DNA from: Frankia sp. AiPa1
Lineage (GTDB): Bacteria; Actinomycetota; Actinomycetes; Frankiales; Frankiaceae
Direction of reading: 5' to 3'
Length of the DNA: 57,871 bases
Assembly: GCF_023243075.1 (NCBI RefSeq)
Contig: NZ_JALKFZ020000164.1
Span: 1 to 57,871, forward strand
Shown piece after piece: positions 49,057 to 57,871 of the stretch. How positions within the stretch are numbered: the stretch's first letter is position 1; every line of letters begins with the position of its first letter. Below the pieces are notes generated by a model. The model was not told where the DNA came from. It made no database searches and saw only the letters and a list, made by a program, of their open reading frames with translations. The position numbers and the translations under genes were made by a program.

Positions 49057-49958
49057 TGGCGTTGGCAAGGCATTCTTCGGTGGCCTTCGCTGCGGTCACG
49101 GCCGTGCTCTCGCGGTTGCTGTGGGTGGCCTCGCGGCACCCTGATGCAGGGAGCGCTTGGTCGGAGACGGTGCGTCAGCCGCCGGATGGATCGGCCGCGG
49201 GTTGTTCCCTGATCACCTCCGCGGCCCGGAGTCGACATCCTGGGCCGGCCGTCCGTCGGCATCGTTCGCCCGCCGCTGCGCACGCCCTTGTTGTGCTCGA
49301 GCGCGCGGCGGAACGTAGGGGCGGAGCCCGGGTGTCGCATGGGTCACGCGGGCGCCCGCAGCGGGCGCAGGGACGTCCGGTCGCCGGTTACGAAACCGTG
49401 GTTGCGTAGAAACTGAGCAATCTGTTCCGCAGATGCAGATCAAAGCCGGCGATCTACGCCGTTGGTGAGGATTCACCCCTCCGCTTCGGTGTGTGCGTGT
49501 CCGGTGGTGCGGTGTTCTCGCCGGGTCGCCGGACTCCGGCAGCGGTGACGCTCGGGCCATCTGCCGGCGGCGACGGGTAATGGCGGGCCGCCGCCGCGGG
49601 TGCGGCCTGGTGAGATCTGCAGATGTCAGCGAAATGAACCCGTTGTCTCGTGCATTACTGGCGCTTCCCGTCTTCACATGAGCGCGCGTATCCTCCGCCG
49701 GTATACGGTGGAGAATCGGTGGCGGGGCAGCGCATTTCGTGGTCGGGTAACGAGGATGCGGCCGCTCGTGCAGTCGTCTTCGTGGACGTGGTCTGGCCGT
49801 CAGTCCTGCGCCAGGCGATGATGTACGCAAATGAAGATCGTGGGAGTCCCAGGATGACGGGCGGACATGGATCTCATGACGGAGTGCGATTCGGTGGACG
49901 CTGGCGGCGCGGATCAGGGGTGGAGTTGGAACATCCCGGGGGTGGAGGTGTGCCTACT
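49057..49958. other. About 900 bp without a supported gene
   Basis: ORFs in this stretch are Arg/Pro-rich shadows without family motifs. A short plus-strand frame from the ATG at 49056 begins with a weak hydrophobic segment but degenerates quickly. Visible features are a 7-bp hairpin at 49352-49368 (gcgcccg-cag-cgggcgc) and a cgtat-N11-atacg palindrome at 49687-49707 that could be an operator for the NUDIX gene. Confidence 0.55.
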
Positions 49959-50498
49959 GTGACCGAGTCGAGCTCGAGCGGAACGCTCCCGCCGATGGCG
50001 CGGCCCTTCGCCGCCGCGGGCGCCCTTTTCTTCGATGAGGCGGAACGTGTCCTGCTCGTCGAGCCGTCCTACAAGCCTGGATGGGACATTCCGGGCGGTT
50101 TCGTCGAGCCCGGGGAGTCGCCCTACGCCGCCTGCATGCGGGAGGTCGAGGAGGAGCTGGGCATCACGCCGCCTATCGGCGAACTGCTGGCCGTCGACTG
50201 GGCGCCACGCCCGCGGGACGGCTGGCTGGAGGGCGAGATGCTGTTGTTCGTCTTCGACGGCGGTCTGCTGCCGGATGACTGGCGCGCGCGCATCCGCCTG
50301 GACATGGACGAGCTGGTCAACTTCGCGTTCGTCCCGCTGGGGGAGGTGGATGGCCTGCTGCCGCCGCTGCACGCCCGGCGGGTCACCGCTGCCGCCCGGT
50401 TGCGGGGAACCCCGTCCCGCGTGGGCTACCTCGAGTACGGCGACCAGCGTCCGCCGTCACCCACCTCTGTTCCCGGAGGCATCGTTCCAGCTGGATGA
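49959..50498 (+). CDS. NUDIX hydrolase
   Basis: A 179-aa NUDIX protein. The box at 46-69 (GGFVEPGES...MREVEEELGI) matches the full GX5EX7REUXEEXGU signature, so it should be active on a nucleoside diphosphate-linked substrate, which I cannot name. GTG 49959 is chosen because GGAGG lies ten bases upstream and the fold begins soon after; the frame stays open to 49650, but that extension has no domain-like character. A strong hairpin terminator follows the stop. Confidence 0.82.
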   Translation: MTESSSSGTLPPMARPFAAAGALFFDEAERVLLVEPSYKPGWDIPGGFVEPGESPYAACMREVEEELGITPPIGELLAVDWAPRPRDGWLEGEMLLFVFDGGLLPDDWRARIRLDMDELVNFAFVPLGEVDGLLPPLHARRVTAAARLRGTPSRVGYLEYGDQRPPSPTSVPGGIVPAG

Positions 50499-50507
50499 CC
50501 TCTGCTG

Positions 50508-50539
50508 CGGGTGACCTTCACCCATGGGAAGGTCACCCG
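50508..50539 (+). terminator. 12-bp hairpin terminator after the NUDIX gene
   Basis: A perfect 12-bp inverted repeat (cgggtgaccttc / gaaggtcacccg) with an 8-nt loop begins 10 bp after the NUDIX stop. It argues that the aquaporin gene has its own promoter and against starting that gene at the upstream ATGA overlap (50495). Confidence 0.75.
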
Positions 50540-50647
50540 GCGGTTCTCGGGACTCTGTGGAACCATTTCGGTGCCTGGAGTTACGGAGACGGGCGCGTTC
50601 CTCGTCCGGCCACGGCTCGCGACGCGTCCCGGCGGAGGGGGAGCCGC

Positions 50648-51424
50648 GTGCGCAGATATCTGGTGGAGGGAATCGGCACATTCGTCCTGGTCTTTGGCGG
50701 TGTGGGGACGGCGGTGCTGGCTGGCGTCGTGGTGGGCAACGTGGGGATCGCCCTGGCCTTCGGGCTGTCCCTCCTGGTGTTGGTCTATGTGATCGGCCCG
50801 GTCTCCGGCTGCCATGTGAATCCGGCGGTCACCCTGGGTCTGCTGCTGTGCCGCAAGATCCAGCCTCGGCATGCGGCCGGCTATGTGGTCGCCCAGTGCG
50901 TCGGTGGCATCATCGCGGCGGGCACCGTGTGGCTGCTCGCCGACTCCGGCCCGTTCGGCTACTCGGCCAGTCAGCGGGGGCTGGGAGCCAACGGCTACGG
51001 CCTGCACTCGCCCGGCGGCTTCGGCCTCGGCGGGGTCCTGCTCGTCGAGGTGCTGCTCACCGCACTGCTGGTGTTCACTGTGCTCGGGGCGACCGACGTG
51101 CGGGCGCCGTTCGGGTTCGCGGGCCTCGCGATCGGCCTGGTGCTCACCCTGTGCCATCTGATCAGCATCCCGATGGACGGGACGTCGGTGAACCCGGCCC
51201 GCTCGCTCGGCCCGGCCGTGTTCGTCGGCGGCTGGGCGCTGGGGCAGCTCTGGATGTTCATCGTGGCGCCGGCGCTCGGCGCGGCGTTGGCTGCCGCCAT
51301 CTACCTGGGCCTGCGCCCGGGTCCGCAGGTCAGCGCGTCCACCGCGGAACGTGACCTGCCGCAGGAGTCGCTGAGCCGGATCGCCCAGGAGACCGCCCGC
51401 CTCATTCGCGGCGGAGTCGAGTAG
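50648..51424 (+). CDS. aqpZ: Aquaporin, AqpZ type water channel
   Basis: A 258-aa major intrinsic protein with six membrane helices and two NPA loops (NPA at 58-60 and 182-184). The selectivity-filter residues known for E. coli AqpZ (Phe, His, Thr, Arg) are all present here, as Phe38, His170, Thr179 and Arg185. That marks it as a water channel rather than a glycerol facilitator. The segment SANGYG...HSPGG between helices also matches AqpZ. The last 35 residues are a hydrophilic tail. GTG 50648 has GGAGGGGGAG just upstream; the longer frame from 50495 would place a terminator hairpin inside the gene. Confidence 0.92.
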   Translation: MRRYLVEGIGTFVLVFGGVGTAVLAGVVVGNVGIALAFGLSLLVLVYVIGPVSGCHVNPAVTLGLLLCRKIQPRHAAGYVVAQCVGGIIAAGTVWLLADSGPFGYSASQRGLGANGYGLHSPGGFGLGGVLLVEVLLTALLVFTVLGATDVRAPFGFAGLAIGLVLTLCHLISIPMDGTSVNPARSLGPAVFVGGWALGQLWMFIVAPALGAALAAAIYLGLRPGPQVSASTAERDLPQESLSRIAQETARLIRGGVE

Positions 51425-51514
51425 GCGGCACCGTCGAGCGGGTACCGCCGTTGGCCAGGTGCCGCTGTTGGCCAGGCGCTGCCGTCTACCAGGCGCGTGA
51501 TGACGCGGACCTGA

Positions 51515-51551
51515 CACGGCCCCGGCGGGTATGTCGCCCGCCGGGGCCGTG
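51515..51551. terminator. 15-bp bidirectional terminator between aqpZ and the MMPL gene
   Basis: A perfect 15-bp inverted repeat (cacggccccggcggg / cccgccggggccgtg) with a 7-nt loop, in the 165-bp gap between convergent genes. It is the strongest hairpin I found in the window and can serve both directions. Confidence 0.85.
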
Positions 51552-51589
51552 AGCTGTGCTTGCCGGTGTTCGTGCCGGACCGGCGTGGG

Positions 51590-53854
51590 TCAGGGCGTGG
51601 GCTCGTTGGCATCCCGTCGACGCAGCTGCCGTACCGGTTGGTCGGGTACGGCGCCGCCCACGGCGGCCGGAATGCCGGTGGTCACCGCGCCCTGCGGGCT
51701 GAGGTCGTCCGGCTCATCCCCGGCCTCCACCGAGATCCGCGGCAGGATGCGGTCCAGCCAGGACGGCAGCCACCAGTTCGCCCGGCCGAACACGTGCATC
51801 AGCGCCGGGACGAGCACGGTGCGGATGATGAAGGCGTCGATGAGGATCGCGCCCGCCAGCGCCAGCCCGAACATCTTGATCACCCGCTCGTCGCCGAGGA
51901 TGAACGAGGCGAACACGAAGGTCATGATCGCACCCGCCGCCGAGATGACCCGGCCGGTCTCGGCCTGCCCGAGCGAGACGGCGAGCCGGTTGTCGCGCCG
52001 TCTCGTCCACTCCTCGTACATGCGGCTGACCAGGAATACCTCGTAGTCCATGGACAGCCCGAACAGGATCGCGAACAGCATGACCGGGACGAACGCCTCG
52101 ATCGGCCCGCCGGTCGTCGCGAACGCCGAGGCCCCCCAGCCCCACTGGAAGACCGCGACGACGACGCCGAGCGCCGCGCCGACGGACAGCAGGTTCATCA
52201 CCGAGGCGGTCAGCGGGACCAGCAGGCTGCGGAACACCACGATGAGTAGGAGGAAGGCGAGCACCACGACGACGCCGATGAACAGGGGCAGCTTGCCGGA
52301 GAGCACGTCGGCGAAATCCTCGAACACCGCCGTGATGCCGCCCAGGTAGATGCCGGTGTTCGTCCGGTCCGCCTGCGGGATCACGTCGTCACGCAGGTGT
52401 TTCAGGAGCGTGGACGTCTCCTTGGCCTGCGGGCTGGTCGTCGGGTAGAGCGTGGCGATCGCGGCCTCGCCGTTCGGGCTGCGCCGCGGCTCGGTCACCG
52501 AGGAGACCCCCGGGGTCGCCCGGGCGGCCCGCACGACCGCGTCGAGCGTGGCGGTGTCCTGCGGCCCGTGGATCTCCGCGACGATGGAGAACGGGCCGTT
52601 GAAGCCGGGGCCGAAGCCCTCGGCGAGCAGGTCGTAGCCACGCTTGGTGGTCTTGGAGGTCGGGTTGTTGCCCTGGTCGGAGGAGCCCAGGCGCATGGAC
52701 AGGAACGGAACGGCGATCAGCAGGATCACCGCGGCGCTGACCACGGCCAGCACCCGTGGGCGGGACTGGACGAACGACGCCCAGCGCCACCACACCCCGG
52801 TGGTGCTCTCGTGCATCGGGCCCTGCTCGGCGAGGCGGCGCCGATCACGACGGCTGAGCACCCGCATGCCGTAGAAGCCCAGCAGCGCGGGGAGCAGGGT
52901 GACCGCCGCTGCCATCGTCATCGCGACGCTCACCGCCGCCGCGATCGCGACGCCGTACAGGAAGCTCACCCCGAGGGCGAACATCCCCAGCAGGGCGATG
53001 CAGACCGTGATGCCGGCGAACAGCACCGCCCGCCCGGACGTGTTCACCGCGATGACCGCGGCCTCCTCCGGGGAGCGCCCGGCTCGCAGGCCGATGCGGT
53101 GCCGGTTCACGATGAACAGGGCGTAGTCGATGCCGACGCCGAGGCCGATCAGCGTGGAGAGGATCGGGCTGAACTCGGCGATGGTGAGGCCATGCGAGGC
53201 CAGCACGATCACGGAGCTGCTCACCCCGAGCGCCATGATCGCAGTGATCAGCGGCAGCGTCACGGCCAGCAGCGAACCGAAGGCAAGGAACAGCACGATC
53301 GCCGCCGCGATGATGCCGATCAGCTCGCTGTAGCTCTGCTCCTGCTGCTCGACGATCGCCGGGACCTGGCCGGTGGTCTCGACCTGCAGCGAGGCCGAGT
53401 CATAGCCGCGGGCGGTGTCGACGAACGTCTGGATGTCGTCCTTGGGCAGGTCGTTGCCCTGCTCGTCGAAGTCGACGGCGACGAACGCCGTGCGCTTGTC
53501 GGAGCTGATCTGACCTGTGGCCTTCTGCTCGAAGGGGCCGGTAACCTCGGCGACATGCGGGGTCCTGGCGACCTTGGCGAGCATCTCGGTCACAGGCCCG
53601 CGCAGCGCCGGATCGGTCAGGGGGGCGCCGGAGCGGCTGTGCAGGACGATGGTGGCGCTGTCGCCGGACGCGGCGGGGAAGTCCCGCTGAAGCAGGTCGA
53701 TAGCCTTCTGCGAGTCGGTTCCGGGCAGGGAGAAGCTGTCCCGATAGGCGCTGCCGGAGACCCTGGAGAGCACCCCCAGGCCGACGAGCGCGATGATCCA
53801 CAAGAGCAGGACAGGCCGGCGGTGCCTGAAGCACCATCGGGCGAGCGTTGCCAC
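51590..53854 (-). CDS. MMPL/RND-type membrane transporter
   Basis: A 754-aa member of the MMPL family of proton-driven RND-like exporters, which move lipids or hydrophobic compounds across the actinobacterial membrane. It has an N-terminal helix, an extracytoplasmic domain (about 40-175), a five-to-six helix block with GVGIDYALFIVNRHR, a second extracytoplasmic domain (about 390-510) and a second helix block with GLSMDYEVFLVSRM. Both conserved Asp-Tyr pairs of the proton relay are present. The start is GTG at 53854, with AAGGG upstream. It is divergent from a TetR gene 90 bp away, which probably regulates it. The substrate is unknown; export of the cluster product is possible but the gene lies about 13 kb from the PKS. 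Confidence 0.92.
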   Translation of the reverse strand: MATLARWCFRHRRPVLLLWIIALVGLGVLSRVSGSAYRDSFSLPGTDSQKAIDLLQRDFPAASGDSATIVLHSRSGAPLTDPALRGPVTEMLAKVARTPHVAEVTGPFEQKATGQISSDKRTAFVAVDFDEQGNDLPKDDIQTFVDTARGYDSASLQVETTGQVPAIVEQQEQSYSELIGIIAAAIVLFLAFGSLLAVTLPLITAIMALGVSSSVIVLASHGLTIAEFSPILSTLIGLGVGIDYALFIVNRHRIGLRAGRSPEEAAVIAVNTSGRAVLFAGITVCIALLGMFALGVSFLYGVAIAAAVSVAMTMAAAVTLLPALLGFYGMRVLSRRDRRRLAEQGPMHESTTGVWWRWASFVQSRPRVLAVVSAAVILLIAVPFLSMRLGSSDQGNNPTSKTTKRGYDLLAEGFGPGFNGPFSIVAEIHGPQDTATLDAVVRAARATPGVSSVTEPRRSPNGEAAIATLYPTTSPQAKETSTLLKHLRDDVIPQADRTNTGIYLGGITAVFEDFADVLSGKLPLFIGVVVVLAFLLLIVVFRSLLVPLTASVMNLLSVGAALGVVVAVFQWGWGASAFATTGGPIEAFVPVMLFAILFGLSMDYEVFLVSRMYEEWTRRRDNRLAVSLGQAETGRVISAAGAIMTFVFASFILGDERVIKMFGLALAGAILIDAFIIRTVLVPALMHVFGRANWWLPSWLDRILPRISVEAGDEPDDLSPQGAVTTGIPAAVGGAVPDQPVRQLRRRDANEPTP

Positions 53855-53876
53855 GATTGCTACCCTTCGGGCGAAC

Positions 53877-53896
53877 TTACCGGTCGTTTAGTAGGT
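53877..53896. promoter_or_regulatory. Candidate TetR operator between the MMPL and TetR genes
   Basis: The shared 90-bp promoter gap contains ttaccggtcgtttagtaggt, an imperfect palindrome with tacc...ggt ends like many TetR-type operators. Position and divergent arrangement support it; the symmetry is weak. Confidence 0.4.
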
Positions 53897-53944
53897 CGGA
53901 AGCAGGGTAACATCCGGGCTTAATCCGTCGGAGGGTGGACCGAG

Positions 53945-54799
53945 ATGGTCGAGCAGCCGTCGCCCGGCCCGTTGGCGATATCACTCGAACCGTCGGAGAC
54001 TCGGGTGCGGAGAGCGACATCAGCTTCACAAACGCGAACGCCCGCGCAGACGAAGGTGCCGGGGGACGCGAAGTCGCCGGGGGACGCACGACCGCCCGGA
54101 GACACCCGGTCACGCATCCTGGCCGTTGCCGTCACGCTGTTCGGTGAGCAGGGGTACGCGGGTACCTCGGTGCGGGATATCTCCGAGCGTCTCGGGCTGA
54201 CCAAGGCGGCGCTCTATTACCACTTCCCGTCGAAGGAGACCATCCTCGACGCGCTGCTCGAGCCGTTCATGCTCGAGCTCGGGCGGCTGGCCGATCTGAT
54301 CCGGCAGTCCCCGCCGCCGAGCCCCGAGACGCTGATCGAACGGATCGCCGAGGTGATGACCGGCCCCGGCGGGGTGCTGCTTGTCCTGGTGGACGACCCG
54401 TCGGTCATCCATCGCCGCATCGGCCGGCAGGACCTGGTCACGCTGCAGCGCCTGCTGGTGCAGGCGCTGGCCGGCCCGAACCCGTCGGGCGCGCGGCTGC
54501 TGCGCGCCCACTGCGCGATCGGCGCGCTGAAGGCCGGGGTCATGGGACGAGCGCTCGAGCAGGCGATCGCGCAGGTCGCCGCCACGCAACCGCTGGCCTC
54601 CGCGCCGCTCACGGGCGCCACGGTGGACTCGCCCCCCTGCTCGGGTCCGACGGCCATGGCGGTGCGTGCCGTGCTGGCCCGGATGCAGCACGAATCGGGG
54701 GAGCTGGTCACCGCCGCGGAACGCCGGGAGATCGTGGCCGCCGCGCTCGCCGCGCTGGGCAGCGAGCCGCCCGTGGACGCACCCGACCAGCCCGCCTGA
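53945..54799 (+). CDS. TetR/AcrR-family transcriptional regulator
   Basis: A 284-aa regulator. The TetR DNA-binding domain is at 55-101 ([15 protein letters not shown]...[17 protein letters not shown]), with the usual TSVRDIS helix. The C-terminal ligand domain has no recognisable specificity. The first 53 residues are an unusual low-complexity extension containing three PGDxxx hexapeptides from an 18-bp repeat. ATG 53945 has GGAGGG about ten bases upstream; a shorter start near residue 50 cannot be excluded. Divergent from the MMPL exporter, it most likely represses that gene and itself. Confidence 0.9.
   Translation: MVEQPSPGPLAISLEPSETRVRRATSASQTRTPAQTKVPGDAKSPGDARPPGDTRSRILAVAVTLFGEQGYAGTSVRDISERLGLTKAALYYHFPSKETILDALLEPFMLELGRLADLIRQSPPPSPETLIERIAEVMTGPGGVLLVLVDDPSVIHRRIGRQDLVTLQRLLVQALAGPNPSGARLLRAHCAIGALKAGVMGRALEQAIAQVAATQPLASAPLTGATVDSPPCSGPTAMAVRAVLARMQHESGELVTAAERREIVAAALAALGSEPPVDAPDQPA
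54056..54109. repeat. Three-copy 18-bp repeat in the TetR N-terminal extension
   Basis: Three 18-bp units encode [12 protein letters not shown] and PGDTRS. The period matches repeats in the PKS, hydrolase and carboxyltransferase genes. Confidence 0.8.
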
Positions 54800-55895
54800 G
54801 CATGTGGCGCCGATCCGGAATACGGAGCGCGACGTTCGTCGGTCCGAAATGGCCGGGGTAACCACCCGGGGTAGACCATCCGTCGGATGAAGCCCGGACC
54901 GACCCGTACCGAATATCGGTGATCGGGTGGATCGACTGAGTATCCGTTCGGGGACCCCCAGGTTGGAGTTGGCCACCGAACGTGCCGGCATCGTCGTGGC
55001 CTTCGCCACGTTCGCGGCGCGGTGTGCGTGATGTGGAGTCATGTGTCGGATATCACGGGCACCCTCCTATACCGAACCTGGGCATCTCCACTGCGTACCA
55101 GGAAATGCCGCTTTCGGGGAAGTTTGTGCCGGACGGTAAGCTGTTGTCGTGTGGAGGATGGATCGGCGTTCGGAGGATGCCCGGCTGGCTTGTCCCCGCC
55201 CGCGTCGACCTGCTTGCCGAGGCGTGCGGCGGCCTTCCGAATGAGCGTTGCTTCGGTCTGGCGCCGGATGTCCGGCGAGATCGGGCCGGGCTGGTGGCGA
55301 CTCGCCGTCCGCTGCGGCGGAGGGCCTGTGCTGCCCGGACGGGCCGGTCCGGCGGTGGTCCGGACGGGCGTGTGACGGGGCGGAATTTCGTCACCCGCAA
55401 TGCCGTGAGAAATCACCGCAACGTTCGGTCAATGATGTGGCCGGTATCTTCTTAAGGAGATCCCGAATCCATACCCGCGCATGTGAAACGGGTTGCGTAC
55501 CAGACGTTGAGAGCGGGCAACCTACACGGGAGGGACGGCCGCCTGACCGGGAGTGTGATATGGAGTCCGGAGCCACGCAGGGGCTCCACCCGCCTGATGT
55601 CGCCCATCTGACCATGGACGATCCGCCCATGGGACGGTGGAATGGAGGAGGCAGTGGACGCGCTCATGCGGCGCTGCCACGCACCGTGGTCCGGAGTCCG
55701 ACGGTTGATAACCAGTAGCTGTTCCGGTCGGTCGGGTCCTGGTAGCGGGACCACCGTGACGGTCCGGCGGATGAGTTCGTGTGATCGGACCACCTCGCGA
55801 CGCGGGGCGAGATGAGTGGGGAAAGTAGTAGGTGACGTGCAACCAGTGCCCGCGGGGGAGAACTGCGTGAAAGGAACGACCGGAAGTGGTGTGTC
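54800..55895. other. About 1.1 kb without a recognisable gene
   Basis: The composition is visibly less GC-rich than the flanks and no frame has family motifs or consistently GC-rich third positions. Several overlapping ORFs of 60-157 codons occur on both strands but look like chance. An 8-bp inverted repeat, cgaacgtg (54977-54984) / cacgttcg (55007-55014), could be a weak hairpin. It may hold the promoter of the SDR gene, a small RNA or a decayed gene. Confidence 0.5.
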
Positions 55896-56732
55896 GTGAG
55901 CACACGGTCCCGGCCTGCTTTCCGTGACGGAGGGTTGACCGTTCTCACCAATCGGGTCACGCGTACCAGCGCGGCCCAGCCGGCTTGGCCGCCGCGGACG
56001 GCGGTCGTCACCGGCGCCTCGAGCGGCATCGGCCGGGAGGCGGCCCTGTTGCTGGCTGCCGGTGGCTGCCGTTCGTTGCTGGTCGGCCGCAACGGCGCCG
56101 CCCTGGACGAAGTTGCGGCTGCCACGGAGAGTCATCGCATCTCGGTCGACCTGGCCACCACCGGGGCGGAGGCCACTGTCGCCTCTCGCGCCAGCGAACT
56201 GCTCGGGGACGTGGATCTGCTGGTGTGCTCGGCGGGGCTCGGTGCGGCGGGCCCCTTCGACGCAATGTCCCAGGAGGCGATCGCGCAACTCGTCGCAGTC
56301 AACGTCCTGTCGCCAATGGCGCTGGTCAGGTCCATGCTACCGGCCATGCTCGATCGTGGGCAGGGCCGCATCCTGATCGTCGGCAGCATCGCTGGTGCGC
56401 TCGGCGTGCGCGGCGAGGTCGCCTATTCCGCCACCAAGGCGGCGATGGTGGGCTTCACCGACGCGCTGCGGGCCGAGATCGGTCGACGAGGCATCTCGGT
56501 GACGCTCTGTGTCCCTGGTGTGGTGGATACTCCTTTTTTCCACCGACGCGGAGCGCCATACGTGCGCCGCTGGCCGCGCCCGATCCCGCCGGCGCTCGTC
56601 GCCGAGCGGATGCTCGCGGCCACCGGGCGGGGCCGGGCCGAGGTCTGGGTGCCCGGCTGGTTGCGGGGCGCCGTCCGAGTCCACGACGCGGCCCCGTCGC
56701 TGTACCGGGGACTGGCCGGTGTCTTCGGATGA
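55896..56732 (+). CDS. Short-chain dehydrogenase/reductase (SDR)
   Basis: A 278-aa classical SDR that oxidises or reduces an alcohol/ketone with NAD(P). The cofactor loop TGASSGIG is at 39-46 and the catalytic set Ser164, Tyr177, Lys181 (YSATK) is complete. The ending has a hydrophobic WLRGAVR segment that may associate with membrane. The GTG at 55896 gives about 32 residues before the fold; a later start is possible. It lies 172 bp before hpnC in the same direction, so a link to hopanoid or isoprenoid metabolism is suggested by position only. Confidence 0.88.
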   Translation: MSTRSRPAFRDGGLTVLTNRVTRTSAAQPAWPPRTAVVTGASSGIGREAALLLAAGGCRSLLVGRNGAALDEVAAATESHRISVDLATTGAEATVASRASELLGDVDLLVCSAGLGAAGPFDAMSQEAIAQLVAVNVLSPMALVRSMLPAMLDRGQGRILIVGSIAGALGVRGEVAYSATKAAMVGFTDALRAEIGRRGISVTLCVPGVVDTPFFHRRGAPYVRRWPRPIPPALVAERMLAATGRGRAEVWVPGWLRGAVRVHDAAPSLYRGLAGVFG

Positions 56733-56904
56733 TCCGGCCCGGCCGCCCTGCTATCCGGCGTTTTGTTCCGTTCCGGCTGACCACCCGGTCGACTATCGGC
56801 GCTGACCCTCGGTAGTCCGAGTCGCGGCGCCGCTCACAGCGTCCGCGCAGTCCCGATCCGGCACACCGCGCCCGGAGTGCGGACCGTCATCGAAGGAGAG
56901 GCGT

Positions 56905-57871
56905 ATGACCGCCATCGACGCCCCAACCGGACCACCCCGCACGCCTGCGCCGACGGGCACGACGGGACTGTCCACGTCCGCCGACCAGCTGCTGCTCGCC
57001 GCGCCGGCCGAGAACTTTCCGGTCTCCCCGATCGTTCTGCCCGCGGCCGTGCGCACGCACTTCAACGCGCTGTACGCCTACTGCCGCTTCGTCGACAACC
57101 TCGGCGACGAAGCGGCCGGTGACCGTCTCGCCCTGCTGGACCGGCTCGACGCCGACCTCGCGCGGATCTGGGCCGGTGCGGAGCCGGAACTGCCCGTGCT
57201 GCGCCGGCTCGCCCCGACGGTGCGGGCCTGCGACCTGCCGGCCGAGCCGTTCGAGCGGCTCGTCGAGGCCAATCGGCAGGATCAGCTCGTCACCCGGTAC
57301 GAGACGTTCGACGACCTGGTCCGCTACTGCACGTTGTCGGCCGATCCGGTCGGCCGGATGGTGCTCGGTGTGTTCGGCCTGGCGACCCCCGACCGCGTCG
57401 TGCTCTCCGACCGGGTCTGCACCGCGCTGCAGCTGGTCGAGCACTGGCAGGACGTCGCCGAGGACCTCGCCGCCGGGCGGATCTACCTGCCCCTGGAGGA
57501 CCTTGACGCGTTCGGGGTGACCGAGGACGACCTGCGGGCGCCGCGCGCCGGTCGGGCCGTGCGTCACCTGATGGCCTTCGAGGTCACCCGGGCGCGCACC
57601 GTGATCGACGAGGGTGCTCCGCTGGTGTCGATGGTGCCGGGCCGGCTTCGCCTGGCCCTCGCCGGCTTCGTCGGTGGCGGCCGGTCCGCGCTCGACGCGA
57701 TCCGGCGGGCCGACTACGACGTGCTCAGCGGACCGCCGAAGGCACCGAAGCCGCGGATGGCCGGCTTCGCCCTCGCCGCCCTGGCCCACTCGGCCGCCCG
57801 CGGATCGGCTGCCGCGGCCCGCACCGCCGCCGCGGTGGCCAGCGCCACCAGCGCTGGTGGTGCTCCAGCCC
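56905..57871 (+). CDS. hpnC: HpnC, squalene synthase-like enzyme (3' end cut by the window)
   Basis: This frame is open to the last base; 322 codons are visible with no stop. It belongs to the head-to-head prenyl synthase family. The first Asp-rich motif is YCRFVDNLGDE (Asp64, Asp68) and the second QDVAED (Asp183, Asp187) followed by GRIYLP, the pattern of HpnC, which in the HpnCDE route makes hydroxysqualene from presqualene diphosphate. ATG 56905 has AAGGAGAG upstream. hpnD, hpnE and the cyclase would be expected beyond the window. A phytoene synthase is the alternative, less likely given GRIYLP and the hopanoid-type motif spacing. Confidence 0.87.
   Translation, partial: MTAIDAPTGPPRTPAPTGTTGLSTSADQLLLAAPAENFPVSPIVLPAAVRTHFNALYAYCRFVDNLGDEAAGDRLALLDRLDADLARIWAGAEPELPVLRRLAPTVRACDLPAEPFERLVEANRQDQLVTRYETFDDLVRYCTLSADPVGRMVLGVFGLATPDRVVLSDRVCTALQLVEHWQDVAEDLAAGRIYLPLEDLDAFGVTEDDLRAPRAGRAVRHLMAFEVTRARTVIDEGAPLVSMVPGRLRLALAGFVGGGRSALDAIRRADYDVLSGPPKAPKPRMAGFALAALAHSAARGSAAAARTAAAVASATSAGGAPA

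Noticed and set aside
49056..49409. A 117-codon plus-strand frame starting next to the iron box
   Set aside because: It has a mild hydrophobic start but no family motif, and the ATG is part of the iron box with no room for a ribosome site. Kept only as a remote possibility.
49213..49830. A minus-strand frame of 205 codons between efeU and the NUDIX gene
   Set aside because: It is very Arg/Pro-rich with no motif or ribosome site and overlaps the upstream region of a real plus-strand gene.
54982..55718. Several overlapping frames of 117-157 codons before the SDR gene
   Set aside because: None has consistent GC-rich third positions, motifs or ribosome sites.

Overview
The window is high-GC actinobacterial DNA. 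It has very GC-rich third codon positions, frequent GTG starts, long antisense ORF shadows, an IdeR/DtxR-type iron box and a hopanoid-pathway hpnC gene. The gene set (modular type I PKS, efeUOB, HpnC) would fit Frankia or a close relative, but the genus is an inference.

Left two thirds (117-38558, all minus strand): one operon of four giant modular type I polyketide synthase genes, transcribed right to left with gaps of 38-110 bp. PKS-A (38558-28110) has a KSQ-AT-ACP loading module and fully reducing module 1. PKS-B (27999-16696) has modules 2 and 3, PKS-C (16657-7193) modules 4 and 5, and PKS-D (7115-117) module 6 plus a thioesterase. AT signature motifs give the units methylmalonyl (starter, decarboxylated to propionyl), malonyl, methylmalonyl, malonyl, malonyl, methylmalonyl, malonyl. 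Reductive sets are DH-ER-KR, DH-KR, KR, DH-KR, none, DH-KR. Read colinearly this is a heptaketide: a C15 backbone with two methyl branches, one hydroxyl at C9, one ketone at C5 and three alkenes, released as an acid or a 10-membered lactone. No P450, methyltransferase, glycosyltransferase or pathway regulator lies beside the PKS genes here. The only candidate tailoring genes are a divergent, translationally coupled pair, a luciferase-like flavin monooxygenase and an alpha/beta hydrolase (38823-40954).

Middle (41185-45365): an acyl-CoA carboxylase carboxyltransferase that could feed extender units, followed by a short frame-broken ORF; a peptide deformylase; a Clp N-domain/HTH protein preceded by two palindromes that look like its own operators; and a NUDIX hydrolase.

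Right (45420-57871): an efeU-efeO-efeB ferrous iron uptake operon under an IdeR-like box; a second NUDIX hydrolase; an AqpZ-type aquaporin with the full water-channel selectivity filter; an MMPL exporter divergent from a TetR regulator; about 1.1 kb with no recognisable gene; an SDR; and hpnC, cut by the window end. Two strong hairpin terminators (50508-50539, 51515-51551) frame the aquaporin gene.

A pattern runs across the window. In-frame minisatellites, many with an 18-bp (6-codon) period, occur in linkers of unrelated genes, and the PKS genes share perfect 248- and 274-bp repeats between modules, which suggests recent gene conversion. Motif, coordinate and repeat statements were read by eye; no alignment or database search was run.
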